Shown here: positions 44,156 to 53,487 of the stretch, in pieces
Layout of the letters: each line of letters starts with the position of its first letter
How positions within the stretch are numbered: the stretch's first letter is position 1
Assembly (NCBI RefSeq): GCF_003390845.1
Contig: NZ_QMEK01000006.1
Coordinates: 62,001-126,000, forward strand
Length of the DNA: 64,000 nucleotides
DNA from: Tropicimonas sp. IMCC34043
GTDB taxonomy: Bacteria > Pseudomonadota > Alphaproteobacteria > Rhodobacterales > Rhodobacteraceae
Reading direction: 5' to 3'
Notes under the pieces: generated by a model
The model's database searches: none
What the model was told of the DNA's origin: nothing
Seen by the model: only the letters and a program-made list of their open reading frames with translations
Made by a program: the position numbers and the translations under genes

Positions 44156-45682
44156 ATGACGATCCCGATGACCGGCAAAGCTGGTCTGCTTGCCGCTCTT
44201 CTGGCGGGAAGTGCCTTCGCCTCCTCCGCCTTTGCGCAAACGACCATCGACGTCGCGATCGTCGGCGAGGCCGACACCCTCGACCCGATGACGTCCACCA
44301 AGGATGTCGTCTCGATCGTCACGCAGCACTTCGTGGAAACACTCTATACCTTCGACTCGAGCTGGAATATCGCGCCGCTGCTGGCGACCGCCCTGCCCGA
44401 GATCAGCGACGACGGGCTGACCTACACGATCGGGATCCGGGATGGCATCACCTTCCACGACGGTTCGAGCATGGATGCCAAGGACGTGGTTGCCTCGCTG
44501 AACCGCTGGCTGTCGGTCGCCACCCGAGGCAAGGGCGTTGCGGACAAGGTCGCCTCGGTCGAGGCCACCGGCGATCACGAGGTCACGATCACGATGACCG
44601 AGCCCTATTCGCCGCTGCTCTCGCTGCTGGCGTTCTCGAATTCGGCCGCCGCAATCTATCCTGAAGAGATCATTGCCGACACCATAGACCCTGTCATCGG
44701 CACCGGCCCCTACAAGATCGCAGACCACGTGCCCGACCAGTATCTGCAGCTTGTGCGCTTCGACGATTACGTCTCGCGGGACGAAGCCTCGGACGGGGCC
44801 GCGGGTGCGCGCAAGCAGATCCCGGACGAGATCCGCTTCATCCCCGTGCCCGACGCCAACACACGGGTCGAGGGGCTGCTGTCGGGCCAGTTCGACTTTG
44901 CCGATGCGCTGCCAGCCGAGAGCTTTGACCGGCTCGACGCCTCGGACACCGCGGGCCCGATGCTGCTGAAACCGTTCGGCTGGCCGGTCTTTGCCATCAA
45001 CCACAAGGCGGGTCTCTTGACCGACAAGACGATCCGTCAGGCGTTGCAGGCCGCGCTTCCGATTGACGACATGCTGTTCGCGGCCTTCGGCGACGACAAC
45101 TTCTTCCTCGTGGACGGGCCGCTTTACCCCGAGGGCTGGGTCTGGCGTAACGATACCGGCGTCGAGTATTTCAACCAGAACGATCAGGCCAAGGCCGCCG
45201 AACTGCTGAAGCAGGCGGGGTACGACGGCACGCCGCTGCGCATCCTCACCTCGCGCCAGTACGAGTTCCACTACAAGATGGCCGAGGTTGCCAAGATGGC
45301 GCTCGAGGCTGCGGGCTTCACGGTCCAGATGGATGTGGTCGACTGGGCAACTCTGGGCCAGCGCCGCAACGATCCGGCGCTGTGGGACATCTATATCACC
45401 CACTCGCCGTTCCTGCCCGAACCTGCTCTGACCGACCTTTACAGCGCCTCCTCGCGGCTGGGCTGGTCGAACCCGGAAAAGGACGCGATCCTGGCGAAGT
45501 TCACCTCCGAGACCGACATGGAAGCCCGCAAGGACCTGTTTGCAGAGCTTCAGGGCCAGTTGTTCGAGGATGTCGGGTTCATCAAGATCGGCGCCTTCAA
45601 TGCGCTGTCTGGCACGCGCGACGGGCTGACCGGGGTGACCGCAACGCCCTGGCCGTTCTTCTGGAACGCCTCGGTCGAATGA
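44156..45682 (+). CDS. ABC transporter substrate-binding protein, peptide/opine type (SBP family 5)
   Basis: 508 aa from ATG 44156, six bases after GGAG. Signal peptide about 1-27 (MTIPMTGKAGLLAALLAGSA, cut after AFA). Family 5 features: VGEADTLDPMTSTKDVVSIVTQHFVETLY, LLATALPEISDDGLTYTIGIRDGITFHDGS, MDAKDVVASLNRWL, KIADHVPDQYLQLVRFDDY, QALQAALPIDDML. Binds a peptide-like or other amide-containing compound in the periplasm. First gene of an operon with two permeases, an amidohydrolase, two ATPases and a RidA homologue. Confidence 0.94.
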   Translation: MTIPMTGKAGLLAALLAGSAFASSAFAQTTIDVAIVGEADTLDPMTSTKDVVSIVTQHFVETLYTFDSSWNIAPLLATALPEISDDGLTYTIGIRDGITFHDGSSMDAKDVVASLNRWLSVATRGKGVADKVASVEATGDHEVTITMTEPYSPLLSLLAFSNSAAAIYPEEIIADTIDPVIGTGPYKIADHVPDQYLQLVRFDDYVSRDEASDGAAGARKQIPDEIRFIPVPDANTRVEGLLSGQFDFADALPAESFDRLDASDTAGPMLLKPFGWPVFAINHKAGLLTDKTIRQALQAALPIDDMLFAAFGDDNFFLVDGPLYPEGWVWRNDTGVEYFNQNDQAKAAELLKQAGYDGTPLRILTSRQYEFHYKMAEVAKMALEAAGFTVQMDVVDWATLGQRRNDPALWDIYITHSPFLPEPALTDLYSASSRLGWSNPEKDAILAKFTSETDMEARKDLFAELQGQLFEDVGFIKIGAFNALSGTRDGLTGVTATPWPFFWNASVE

Positions 45683-45746
45683 TCCCACGCGGGGTTGCCC
45701 TTTGGGGCGGCCCCGACCCCGCCCGCTGCGCCGCCGAGAGGTTCCG

Positions 45747-46688
45747 ATGGCCCGCTATATCTTCCGACGGCTCCTCGGGATGCTCGTCGTCATCTTCCTG
45801 GTTCTGACCATCGCCTTCGTCATCGTCCGCCTCGCGCCCGGCGATCCCGCAGCCCTGATGCTGGGGCCCGAAGCGACGGCCGAGGACGCGAGTGCGCTGC
45901 GCGCCGAGCTTGGGCTCGACCGGCCGATCCTGGTGCAATACCTCGCCTTCATCGGCAATGCGGTGCAGGGCGATCTGGGCACTTCGATCTTCTTCAAACG
46001 GCCGGTGACCGAGGTTCTGGCGGGCCGGGCAGAGCCGACCATCTTCCTGTCGCTGTTCTCGCTGACCATCGCGCTGGTAATTGCGACGCCGATCGGGATC
46101 TATGCCGCCTACCGGCGCGGATCGGCGCTGGACCAGAGTGCGATCACCATCGCCATGCTTGCCGCCTCGATCCCCAGTTTCTGGACCGGGCTGATGTTCC
46201 AGCGCTATCTCGCGACCGATCTGGGCTGGTTTCCGGCCTCGGGCTATGGCGGGCCGGACGCGGATTTCCTGGAACGGATGCGCCACCTGATCCTGCCGTC
46301 CATCGTTCTGGGCATTGTCAATTCGGCCCTGATCCTGCGTTTCACCCGTGCCTCGATGCTCGACATCCTCGGCGAGGACTACATCCGCACCGCAAGGTCC
46401 AAGGGCATGGGCGAGGCGCGCGTGGTGCTGCGCCATGCGCTGAAGAACGCCGCAATCCCGATCATTACCGTGATCGGGTTGACATTCGCGCTGCTTGTCT
46501 CGGGTGCGGTGGTGACCGAACGCGTGTTCAACATCCCCGGCATGGGCAACCTTGTCGTCAGCGCCGTGCTGCGCCGCGACTATCCGATCATCCAGGGCAC
46601 GCTGATCGTCGTCGCCACGCTTTATGTCCTGATCAACCTCGCGACCGACCTTGCCTATCTGCTGGTCGACAAGCGCGTGAAGTATTGA
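45747..46688 (+). CDS. ABC transporter permease (DppB type)
   Basis: 313 aa from ATG 45747 (GAGAGGTTCCG upstream), which gives the expected N-terminal helix MARYIFRRLLGMLVVIFLVL. Six membrane segments, with periplasmic LAPGDPAALMLGPEAT and cytoplasmic loop DILGEDYIRTARSKGMGEARVVLRHALKNAAIPI (EAA motif). First of two permease subunits of the peptide-type importer. Confidence 0.95.
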   Translation: MARYIFRRLLGMLVVIFLVLTIAFVIVRLAPGDPAALMLGPEATAEDASALRAELGLDRPILVQYLAFIGNAVQGDLGTSIFFKRPVTEVLAGRAEPTIFLSLFSLTIALVIATPIGIYAAYRRGSALDQSAITIAMLAASIPSFWTGLMFQRYLATDLGWFPASGYGGPDADFLERMRHLILPSIVLGIVNSALILRFTRASMLDILGEDYIRTARSKGMGEARVVLRHALKNAAIPIITVIGLTFALLVSGAVVTERVFNIPGMGNLVVSAVLRRDYPIIQGTLIVVATLYVLINLATDLAYLLVDKRVKY

Positions 46689-46698
46689 GGAGTCAGCG

Positions 46699-47556
46699 AT
46701 GGCCACCACAACGACCGCCGATGCGCCCGGCTTTCTGACCCTGCTGTTCTCGCGCCGCGCGGTTCTGGTGGCGCTGATCGTCTTCGTGATCATCGTCGGG
46801 CTCTGCGCGCTGGCGCCGATGATTGCGCCCGCCGACCCCGCCAAGATGTCGGTGCGCGCCCGGTTGAGCCCGCCCGGCCCCGATTTCCTGCTGGGTGCCG
46901 ACGCCTTCGGCCGCGACGTGGCCTCCCGGCTGCTGTTCGCGGGCCGGGTCTCGCTGACCATCGGGCTCGGGGTCGCGACGCTTTCCTCGATCATCGGCAT
47001 CGCGATCGGGCTGCTCGCCGGCTTCTTTCGCAGTCTCGACGCACCGTTGTCGCGGCTGGTCGATGCGATGATGGCCTTCCCCGACATCCTGCTTGCCATC
47101 GCGCTGGTGTCGATCCTCGGCGGCACGATCCTGAACGTCGTCATCGCGCTTTCGATCGTCTATGCCCCGCGCATCGCCCGCATCGTGCGCGCCTCGACCC
47201 TCGTCATCCGCGAACTGCCCTTTGTCGAGGCGGCCGTGGCGCTCGGCTCTTCCACCCTGACGATCATGACCACCCATGTGCTGCGCAACATCCTGTCCCC
47301 GATCATCGTGCAGGCCACGTTCATCTTCGCCTATGCGATGCTGGCCGAGGCGGGGCTGTCGTTTCTGGGCGTCGGCATCGACCCCGCGACACCCTCCTGG
47401 GGCACGATGATCAACGAGGGGCGGCAATACCTCGATCAGGCGGCCTTCCTGATCATCTTCCCCGGCCTCGCGATCTCGGTCTCGGTGCTGGCACTGCAAC
47501 TTATCGGCGACGGGCTGCGCGATGCGCTCGACCCGCGTCTTGCCAAGGACCTGTAG
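46699..47556 (+). CDS. ABC transporter permease (DppC type)
   Basis: 285 aa. N-terminal membrane segment (RRAVLVALIVFVIIVGLCALAPMIAPADP), then FLLGADAFGRDVASRLLFAGRVSLTIGLG and the EAA loop (ELPFVEAAVALGSSTLTIMTTHVLRNILSPIIV), ending GDGLRDALDPRLAKDL as DppC proteins do. Ten nt after the DppB-type gene. Second permease subunit. Confidence 0.95.
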   Translation: MATTTTADAPGFLTLLFSRRAVLVALIVFVIIVGLCALAPMIAPADPAKMSVRARLSPPGPDFLLGADAFGRDVASRLLFAGRVSLTIGLGVATLSSIIGIAIGLLAGFFRSLDAPLSRLVDAMMAFPDILLAIALVSILGGTILNVVIALSIVYAPRIARIVRASTLVIRELPFVEAAVALGSSTLTIMTTHVLRNILSPIIVQATFIFAYAMLAEAGLSFLGVGIDPATPSWGTMINEGRQYLDQAAFLIIFPGLAISVSVLALQLIGDGLRDALDPRLAKDL

Positions 47557-47559
47557 GAC

Positions 47560-48675
47560 ATGGCGCTTACCCTCACGAACTTTCGCCCCATCGGTCTGGA
47601 CCCTGCGCCCGGGACCATCTTTGTCGACGACGACGGGCTGGTGGCCCCGGGCGAGATCCCGGGCGCCGAGGTCATCGATTGTGGCGGGGCCTTCCTGTCG
47701 CCCGGCTGGTGCGACCTGCACGTCCATGTCTGGCACGGCGGCACCGACATTTCGGTGCGCGCGTCCGAAGCCGGGCGGCCGACCGGGGTGACGGCCATGG
47801 CCGACGCCGGATCGGCGGGCGAGGCGGCATTTCACGGCCTACGCGAATACGTCATCGAGGCCCAGCAGGAGACCGTGCGCGCCTTCCTCAACATCGGCTC
47901 CATCGGGCTTGTCGCCTGCAACCGGGTGTCGGAACTGATCTCGCCCGAGTGTTCCATCGATGTCGACCGCACGCTTGCCGTGGCCGAGGCCAACCGCGAC
48001 GTGATCTGCGGAATCAAGGTGCGCGCCTCGGGCGTGATCACCCGCGGATGGGGCATCGCCCCGGCGAAGATCGCCAAACGGGTGGCCGAGATCCTCGATC
48101 TGCCGCTGATGGTGCATGTGGGCGAGCCCGCGCCGCTGCTCGACGAGGTGTTCGAGATCCTCACCCCCGGCGACATCGTCACCCACTGCTTCAACGGCAA
48201 GCGGGCGGGGTCGATTGGCGATACGCCGGCCCTTTTCGCGCAAGCCAAGCGGCTGGCCGAGGAGGGCATCCGCATGGATATCGGCCACGGCCAGGCCTCG
48301 TTCAGCTTCGAGACTGCGCGCCGCGCCATCGCCGAGGGGCTGCGTCCGTTCTCGATCTCGACCGACCTGCACCTGCGCAATATCGCCGGGCCGGTGCACG
48401 ACCTTGCCACCACCATGTCGAAACTGCTGGCCGTGGGTCTGCCGTTCGAGGAGGTCATGGCAGCCGTCACCGAACGTCCGCGCCCGGTTCTGGGGCTTGC
48501 CGCGGGCGGCGCCGCGCCGGGCGAGAGGGCCGATTTCACCCTGTTCGATCTGGTCGATCACCAGCAGGTCGCGACAGACAGCCTTGGCGCGACGCTGGAA
48601 ATCGGGCAGATATTCGAACCGCGTATGACCGTCATCGGCGCCTCGGCCCTTGCGGCCGCACGGAGGGGCGGATGA
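47560..48675 (+). CDS. Amidohydrolase/deacetylase family metallohydrolase
   Basis: 371 aa. Metal-dependent hydrolase fold: CDLHVHVWHGG (HxH), VICGIKVRASGV with the likely carboxylated Lys, LMVHVGEPAPLLDE (His), IVTHCFNGKRAG (His), and FSISTDLHLRNI (Asp). A C-terminal small beta domain carries ERADFTLFDLVDHQ. Cleaves a C-N bond in an amide, N-acetyl or cyclic amide. It lies in the middle of the ABC operon, 3 nt after a permease and overlapping the next ATPase by ATGA, so its substrate is most likely the imported compound. Relatives are annotated as dihydroorotase-like or N-acyl-amino acid deacylases. Confidence 0.9.
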   Translation: MALTLTNFRPIGLDPAPGTIFVDDDGLVAPGEIPGAEVIDCGGAFLSPGWCDLHVHVWHGGTDISVRASEAGRPTGVTAMADAGSAGEAAFHGLREYVIEAQQETVRAFLNIGSIGLVACNRVSELISPECSIDVDRTLAVAEANRDVICGIKVRASGVITRGWGIAPAKIAKRVAEILDLPLMVHVGEPAPLLDEVFEILTPGDIVTHCFNGKRAGSIGDTPALFAQAKRLAEEGIRMDIGHGQASFSFETARRAIAEGLRPFSISTDLHLRNIAGPVHDLATTMSKLLAVGLPFEEVMAAVTERPRPVLGLAAGGAAPGERADFTLFDLVDHQQVATDSLGATLEIGQIFEPRMTVIGASALAAARRGG

Positions 48676-49682
48676 GCGACACCCCGATCCTTCGGGCCGA
48701 GGCCCTGCGCGTGGCGTTTCGGTCGCGGAAGTCCTCGGTGACCGCACTGCGCGATGTCAGCTTCACGCTGCATCCTGGCCGCACGCTGGCACTGGTGGGC
48801 GAAAGCGGCTCGGGCAAATCGGTGTCGGCCCTTGCCATCATGGGCCTGCTGCCGCGCAACGGCGACGTCACCGGCGGCACGATCCGCTATCTGCGGCGCG
48901 ACGGTGTCGAGGCCGACCTCAGCACGGCGAGCCAGGCCCAGATGCGGCGGATGCGCGGCGCCGAGATCGCGATGATCTTTCAGGAACCCATGTCCTCGCT
49001 GAACCCGCTGTTCACCATCGGCGACCAGATCGGCGAGATGCTGCTGCTGCACACCGACCTCGACGCCGCAGCCCGGCGCCGCCGGGTGCTCGACATGCTG
49101 GAACTGGTCGAGATCCCGGCCGCCGCTACCCGGATCGACACCTATCCGCACGAACTGTCGGGGGGGATGCGGCAGCGGGCAATGATCGCGCTGGCGCTTG
49201 TCTGCAATCCCGCGCTGCTGATCGCCGACGAACCGACGACCGCGCTCGACGTCACGATCCAGGCACAGATCCTCGATCTGATGCGGCGGCTGCAGGCCGA
49301 GCTTGGCATGTCGATCCTGTTCATCACCCACGACATGGGGGTGGTGGCCGAGATGGCCGACGACGTGGCGGTGATGTACGCCGGCGCCATCGTCGAGCAG
49401 GCCGATGTAAAGGCGCTGTTCGCCCGCACCCGCCACCCCTATACCGGCGGCCTACTGCAATCGATCCCGATGCCGGGACGGCCCGAGGGAGTCCGGCTGG
49501 TGCCGATCCCGGGCACGGTGCCGCCGCTGCACGCGATGCCGCTTGGCTGCGCCTTTGCCCCGCGCTGCGGCCGGTCGGACATGAACTGTGCGCAGCCCGT
49601 GGCCCTGGAAGCCGCAGGTCCCGACCACCGGGTTGCCTGCATCCATCCGCTGCTTCCCGCGACGGAGGCGGCCCATGCCTGA
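48672..49682 (+). CDS. ABC transporter ATP-binding protein (DppD type)
   Basis: 336 aa from ATG 48672 (ATGA overlap with the amidohydrolase stop). Walker [11 protein letters not shown]-loop [14 protein letters not shown], signature [15 protein letters not shown], Walker [13 protein letters not shown], and the oligopeptide-type C-terminal domain with Cys-containing [18 protein letters not shown]. First of two ATPases of the importer. Confidence 0.95.
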   Translation: MSDTPILRAEALRVAFRSRKSSVTALRDVSFTLHPGRTLALVGESGSGKSVSALAIMGLLPRNGDVTGGTIRYLRRDGVEADLSTASQAQMRRMRGAEIAMIFQEPMSSLNPLFTIGDQIGEMLLLHTDLDAAARRRRVLDMLELVEIPAAATRIDTYPHELSGGMRQRAMIALALVCNPALLIADEPTTALDVTIQAQILDLMRRLQAELGMSILFITHDMGVVAEMADDVAVMYAGAIVEQADVKALFARTRHPYTGGLLQSIPMPGRPEGVRLVPIPGTVPPLHAMPLGCAFAPRCGRSDMNCAQPVALEAAGPDHRVACIHPLLPATEAAHA

Positions 49683-50640
49683 TCCGCTGCTGCAGATCCG
49701 CAACCTAACCAAACGTTTTCCGACCGCACGCGGCATGGTCCACGCGGTCAACGACGTCAGCTTTGACATCCCCCGCGGCTCGATCACCGGGCTTGTGGGC
49801 GAAAGCGGCTCGGGCAAGACCACGCTGGGGCGCACCCTGCTGCGGCTGATCGAACCGTCCTCCGGGCAGACGATCTTTGACGGGCAGGATCTGAACGCGC
49901 TTGACGCAGCGGGCCTGCGCGCGGCGCGGCGCCGGATGCAGATCATATTCCAGGACCCGGTCGCCTCGCTCAACCCGCGGTTGCGGGTCGGGCAGATCGT
50001 GGCCGAGGGGCTGAAGGCGCATGGGATCGGCACCAAACGCTCGCGCCGCGACGCTGCCGCCGCGCTGCTGGACGAGGTCGGACTGGGCGCCGATGCCATG
50101 ACGCGCTTTCCGCACGAGTTTTCCGGCGGACAACGCCAGCGGATCGGCATCGCCCGCGCGCTGGCGCTGGAACCCGACTTCATCGTCGCCGACGAAAGCG
50201 TCTCGGCGCTCGACGTTTCGATCCAGGCGCAGGTGCTGAATCTGCTGCTCGACCTGCGGGCGCGGCGCAACCTGACCATTCTGTTCATCGCCCACGATCT
50301 GTCGGTGGTCGAATACCTCTGCGACCAGATCGTGGTGATGTATCTCGGCAAGGTGGTCGAACAGGGGCCGGCCCGGCCGCTTTATACCGCGCCGGCGCAT
50401 CCCTATACACAGGCGCTGCTGTCGGCTATCCCGCTGCCGGATCCGGCACGCGACACCACCCGGACCATCCTGAAGGGCGACATCCCAAGCCCGCTCGCCC
50501 CGCCCTCGGGCTGCGTCTTCCGCACCCGCTGCCCGCTTGCTTCCGATATCTGCGCCGACGGCATTCCGCCGGCGGTCGCGACCGGGCCGGGCCATCTGAG
50601 TTACTGCAAGAAGATCGAAGAGACATATGCCCCTGCCTGA
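49675..50640 (+). CDS. ABC transporter ATP-binding protein (DppF type)
   Basis: 321 aa from ATG 49675, overlapping the DppD-type gene by 8 nt. Walker A GESGSGKTTLG, Q-loop IFQDPVASLNPRLR, signature FSGGQRQRIGIARAL, Walker B FIVADESVSALDVS (Ser replaces the usual Pro), C-terminal SGCVFRTRCPLASDIC. Second ATPase of the peptide-type importer. Confidence 0.95.
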   Translation: MPDPLLQIRNLTKRFPTARGMVHAVNDVSFDIPRGSITGLVGESGSGKTTLGRTLLRLIEPSSGQTIFDGQDLNALDAAGLRAARRRMQIIFQDPVASLNPRLRVGQIVAEGLKAHGIGTKRSRRDAAAALLDEVGLGADAMTRFPHEFSGGQRQRIGIARALALEPDFIVADESVSALDVSIQAQVLNLLLDLRARRNLTILFIAHDLSVVEYLCDQIVVMYLGKVVEQGPARPLYTAPAHPYTQALLSAIPLPDPARDTTRTILKGDIPSPLAPPSGCVFRTRCPLASDICADGIPPAVATGPGHLSYCKKIEETYAPA

Positions 50641-51124
50641 CCTGAAAGACGAAACCATCACCCGCCGGTTGACCCGCCTTGGCATCGTGCTGCCCGAGGC
50701 CGCGCCGACACCGATCGGGGCGTTCTGCAACGTGCGCCGGCACGGCGATCTGCTCTATGTCTCGGGTCAGGGGCCGGTCCTGCCCGACGGCACCTTGATG
50801 CGCGGCAAGGTCGGGGCCGAGGTCACGGCCGAAGAGGCGCGCGAACATGCAAGTCTGGTTGCGATCAACATCCTTGCCGCGCTCAACAACCATCTTGGCG
50901 GGCTCGACCGGGTGACCGGGGTGGTCAAGCTTCTCGGCCTGGTAAATGCGGCGCCCGATTTCGAACGCCATCCCTTTGTCATCGACGGCGCATCCCAGCT
51001 GCTGGCCGAGGTCTTCGGGCCAGACGGCGTTCACGCCCGCTCGGCACTTGGCGTGGCCTCGCTGCCAAACCGCATCACGGTCGAGATCGAGGCCATCGTC
51101 TCGCACCGTCCGAAGGCCGGCTGA
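50627..51124 (+). CDS. RidA family protein
   Basis: 165 aa, overlapping the DppF-type gene by 14 nt. RidA/YjgF fold: PIGAFCNVRRHGDLLYVSGQGPVLPDG, EEAREHASLVAINILAALNNHLGGLDRVTGVVKLLGLVNA and PFVIDGASQLLAEVFGPDGVHARSALGVASLPNRITVEIEAIV. Longer than canonical RidA (about 128 aa), as in the YjgH/Rid-subfamily members, and the canonical Arg of imine-deaminase RidA is replaced in the SLPNRITVEIE region. In an operon with an amidohydrolase, it may handle an enamine/imine or an unstable amide product of the imported compound. Confidence 0.88.
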   Translation: MPLPDLKDETITRRLTRLGIVLPEAAPTPIGAFCNVRRHGDLLYVSGQGPVLPDGTLMRGKVGAEVTAEEAREHASLVAINILAALNNHLGGLDRVTGVVKLLGLVNAAPDFERHPFVIDGASQLLAEVFGPDGVHARSALGVASLPNRITVEIEAIVSHRPKAG

Positions 51125-51153
51125 GACTGGGGGAGGCCGCCCCCCCATCAGTC
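51125..51153. terminator. Hairpin between convergent RidA and EF-G-like genes
   Basis: GACTG...CAGTC outer arms and a G5/C5 inner stem over 29 nt; likely limits read-through from both sides. No T run. Confidence 0.4.
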
Positions 51154-51194
51154 GCCAGCCGCCTGCGAGGCAGCCCGAAGTCGCCTGAACGCGC

Positions 51195-53120
51195 TCAGGC
51201 TTCTTCCTTCATCTCCGAACTGATCCGTTCGGCGTCGCGGCCATGGACCTGCTCGTAATGGTCGAAGGCAGGAACGAACCACGCCGTGCCCTGGGCCGCA
51301 CCGCCAAGGGCACGCGCCAGATCGTCAAGCCCCGATTCGGGCAGCAGCGCGTGGAAGATGTCCCAGCCCTTCGCCTCGGGGTTCGGATCGAAGCCCAGCA
51401 CCTGCCCCTTGAGCGAAGAGACCAGCGTGACGATCGCGCCGGAATAGACTGACGGCACATGGATATCGACCCGGTCAATCGGTTGCAGCAGCATCGGACC
51501 GGCGGCCTCCAGCGCCTCTTTCACACAGGCCTTGCCGGCGGCGCGAAAGGCAAAATCCGAACTGTCGACGCTGTGCGATTTGCCGTCGGTCAGCGTCACA
51601 GCAAGGTCGATCACCGGAAACCCCATCGGCCCCGACACCAGCGCATCGCGCGCGCCCGCCTCGACCGCCGGGATATAGTTGCGCGGCACGGCACCGCCCT
51701 TGACCACCTCGTCAAAGACGAACCCCGTCCCCCGCGGCTTTGGCGCGACCGTCATCACCACATCGGCAAACTGCCCCGCGCCGCCCGACTGCTTGCGATG
51801 GCGGTGCTGGTTGTCGACCGACTTCGAGATCGTCTCGCGATAGCTTGTCCGCACCGGCGCGGTCGCGACCGCAATGCCGAAATCGGCATCGAGCAGCGCC
51901 TCTATCCGGCGAAGGTGCATCGGGCCCTGCAGGCGCAGCACGGCAGTGCCGGTCGCCTCGTCCTGCCCGACCGAAAGACCGGGTTCCAGCTCGTCGAGCC
52001 GCGCCAGGGCCGCCGACAACCTTGCGTCGTCCTTCTCGTGCACCGGCGTCACCAGCGTCGCGTGGCTGGGCGGGTGACCGCGGGTCCAGCCCGCCATCGC
52101 CGTCGCCTCCGCCTCGGTGTAAAGAAAGCCCGCGTTCAGGTGGTCGGATTTCACCGCCACGCCGACCTCGCCCGGCGCGATGGCGGTGATCGGATGCTTG
52201 GCGTCGATGTCGGTCAGGTTACCAACGCTCGCCCCCCCCAGCGTCATACCGGTCTCGATCGGCGCTCCAAGCGCGCGCAACACCACGGCCTTGCCCATGT
52301 GCTTGCGGAAACTCGCAAATACCCCGGCTGCCACAGCATCTGGCCCGACACGCGCGACCGTCGTCGCCACGTCCGGCACATCGTGGCGCAGCGCCTTCAT
52401 CAGCCGGGTCACACCAAAGGCCTGAGAGGCGGACCCCATGAAGGCCGGAATATCCTCGTTTTCCCTCAGCGCCGCGGCCGCGATGTGAAAGACCTCGTCG
52501 CTCGGCGGTTGATGGTCCTCGACCAGTTCTTCCAGCAGGTGATCGTCGAAATCCGACAGATGCTCGAGCAGCTCGGCCCGCGCCTCCTGTTCACGGTCGC
52601 GCAGCCCCGCGGGGATCTCGACCAGACGCGAGGGCTTGCCCGGACGATATTCATAGGCACGTTCCGAAATCAGGTCGACCGCGCCCACAACCTCGCCATC
52701 CTTGCGGATCGGGACCTGGCGCAGGATGATCGTGTGGTTGGCATAGCTTTGCAGCCCGGCCACGATGTCGCGCACCCGGTTGGTGTTGCTGTCCATCCGG
52801 TTGATGAACAAAAGGCAGGGCGTGCCGCTTGCCTCGACCAGCCGCAGATAGGGCGCGCACAGCACGGCCGCCTCGGGTTCGGGCGGCACACACAGGATTG
52901 CCGCATCGCTTGCGGCCAGCGCCTCGCCGGCAAACCCGAGGAAGTCGGGTCCGCCCGCCACGTCGAAGGCGCACCATGGCTCGTCGAGATAGCTGAAACG
53001 GGTCAACGAGAAGAATTCGGTCGGCTCGGATTTCTGGGGCTTGGAGTCCAATCGGCTCAGCGCCTCGATCAGGGTCGTCTTGCCCGAGTTCGAGGGGCCG
53101 AGAACAGTGAAACATTTCAT
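51195..53120 (-). CDS. EF-G-like GTPase (degenerate EF-G paralogue)
   Basis: 641 aa from ATG 53120 (GGAGGATTCCCACG upstream); about 50 aa shorter than housekeeping EF-G. G1 motif GPSNSGKTT (8-16) is intact, G3 is DVAGG (53-57) instead of DTPGH, and G4 is NRMD (107-110) instead of NKMD. The rest follows EF-G: domain II (GMTLGGASVGNL), domain III, domain IV (YRETISKSVDNQHRHRKQSGGAGQFADV, VVKGGAVPRNYIPAVEAGARDALVSG) and domain V (RVDIHVPSVYSGAIVTLVSSLKGQVLGF). Not the translocase of a str operon; the missing His of G3 argues for altered GTP hydrolysis. Possibly ribosome recycling or stress function, as with other EF-G2-like proteins. Confidence 0.9.
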   Translation of the reverse strand: MKCFTVLGPSNSGKTTLIEALSRLDSKPQKSEPTEFFSLTRFSYLDEPWCAFDVAGGPDFLGFAGEALAASDAAILCVPPEPEAAVLCAPYLRLVEASGTPCLLFINRMDSNTNRVRDIVAGLQSYANHTIILRQVPIRKDGEVVGAVDLISERAYEYRPGKPSRLVEIPAGLRDREQEARAELLEHLSDFDDHLLEELVEDHQPPSDEVFHIAAAALRENEDIPAFMGSASQAFGVTRLMKALRHDVPDVATTVARVGPDAVAAGVFASFRKHMGKAVVLRALGAPIETGMTLGGASVGNLTDIDAKHPITAIAPGEVGVAVKSDHLNAGFLYTEAEATAMAGWTRGHPPSHATLVTPVHEKDDARLSAALARLDELEPGLSVGQDEATGTAVLRLQGPMHLRRIEALLDADFGIAVATAPVRTSYRETISKSVDNQHRHRKQSGGAGQFADVVMTVAPKPRGTGFVFDEVVKGGAVPRNYIPAVEAGARDALVSGPMGFPVIDLAVTLTDGKSHSVDSSDFAFRAAGKACVKEALEAAGPMLLQPIDRVDIHVPSVYSGAIVTLVSSLKGQVLGFDPNPEAKGWDIFHALLPESGLDDLARALGGAAQGTAWFVPAFDHYEQVHGRDAERISSEMKEEA

Positions 53121-53487
53121 CGTGGGAATCCTCCAAATTGCCCATTGGCAGTCCGGTTGGCGCCGCGCGATGCCGTCCGCTCTGTGGCGGACTGGTGGAT
53201 CCCGCGCGGACATCGGCCGCCATTCGATCCTGCGCCTCGTCGGGCTGGCCGGCCACTCCGCGTGCGAATGGCCGCGAACCCTCCCTCCGCGGTCTCATAG
53301 TATTCCGTCTGTCCCGCGGATCAGGTCAAGGGCCTGCGCGCGCTATCACGAGGGTTATCGTCATCCATTATGCCGCGGGACGCAACGGCGCGGGCGTTTT
53401 CCGCTCGAAACGGGGGTTGAAAAGCCGGGCCCGCGGGCCGAGACAAGGCCGGGACCATGTCCCGCAACCAGAAGGACGACAACCGGG
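53121..53487. other. Divergent intergenic region (EF-G-like / Crp-Fnr)
   Basis: 367 nt. Contains the ribosome binding site of the EF-G-like gene and, near 53320-53390, the AT-richer TATCACGAGGGTTATCGTC area that is the likely promoter of the Crp/Fnr gene. Open frames run through it on both strands without start signals; no gene supported. Confidence 0.3.
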
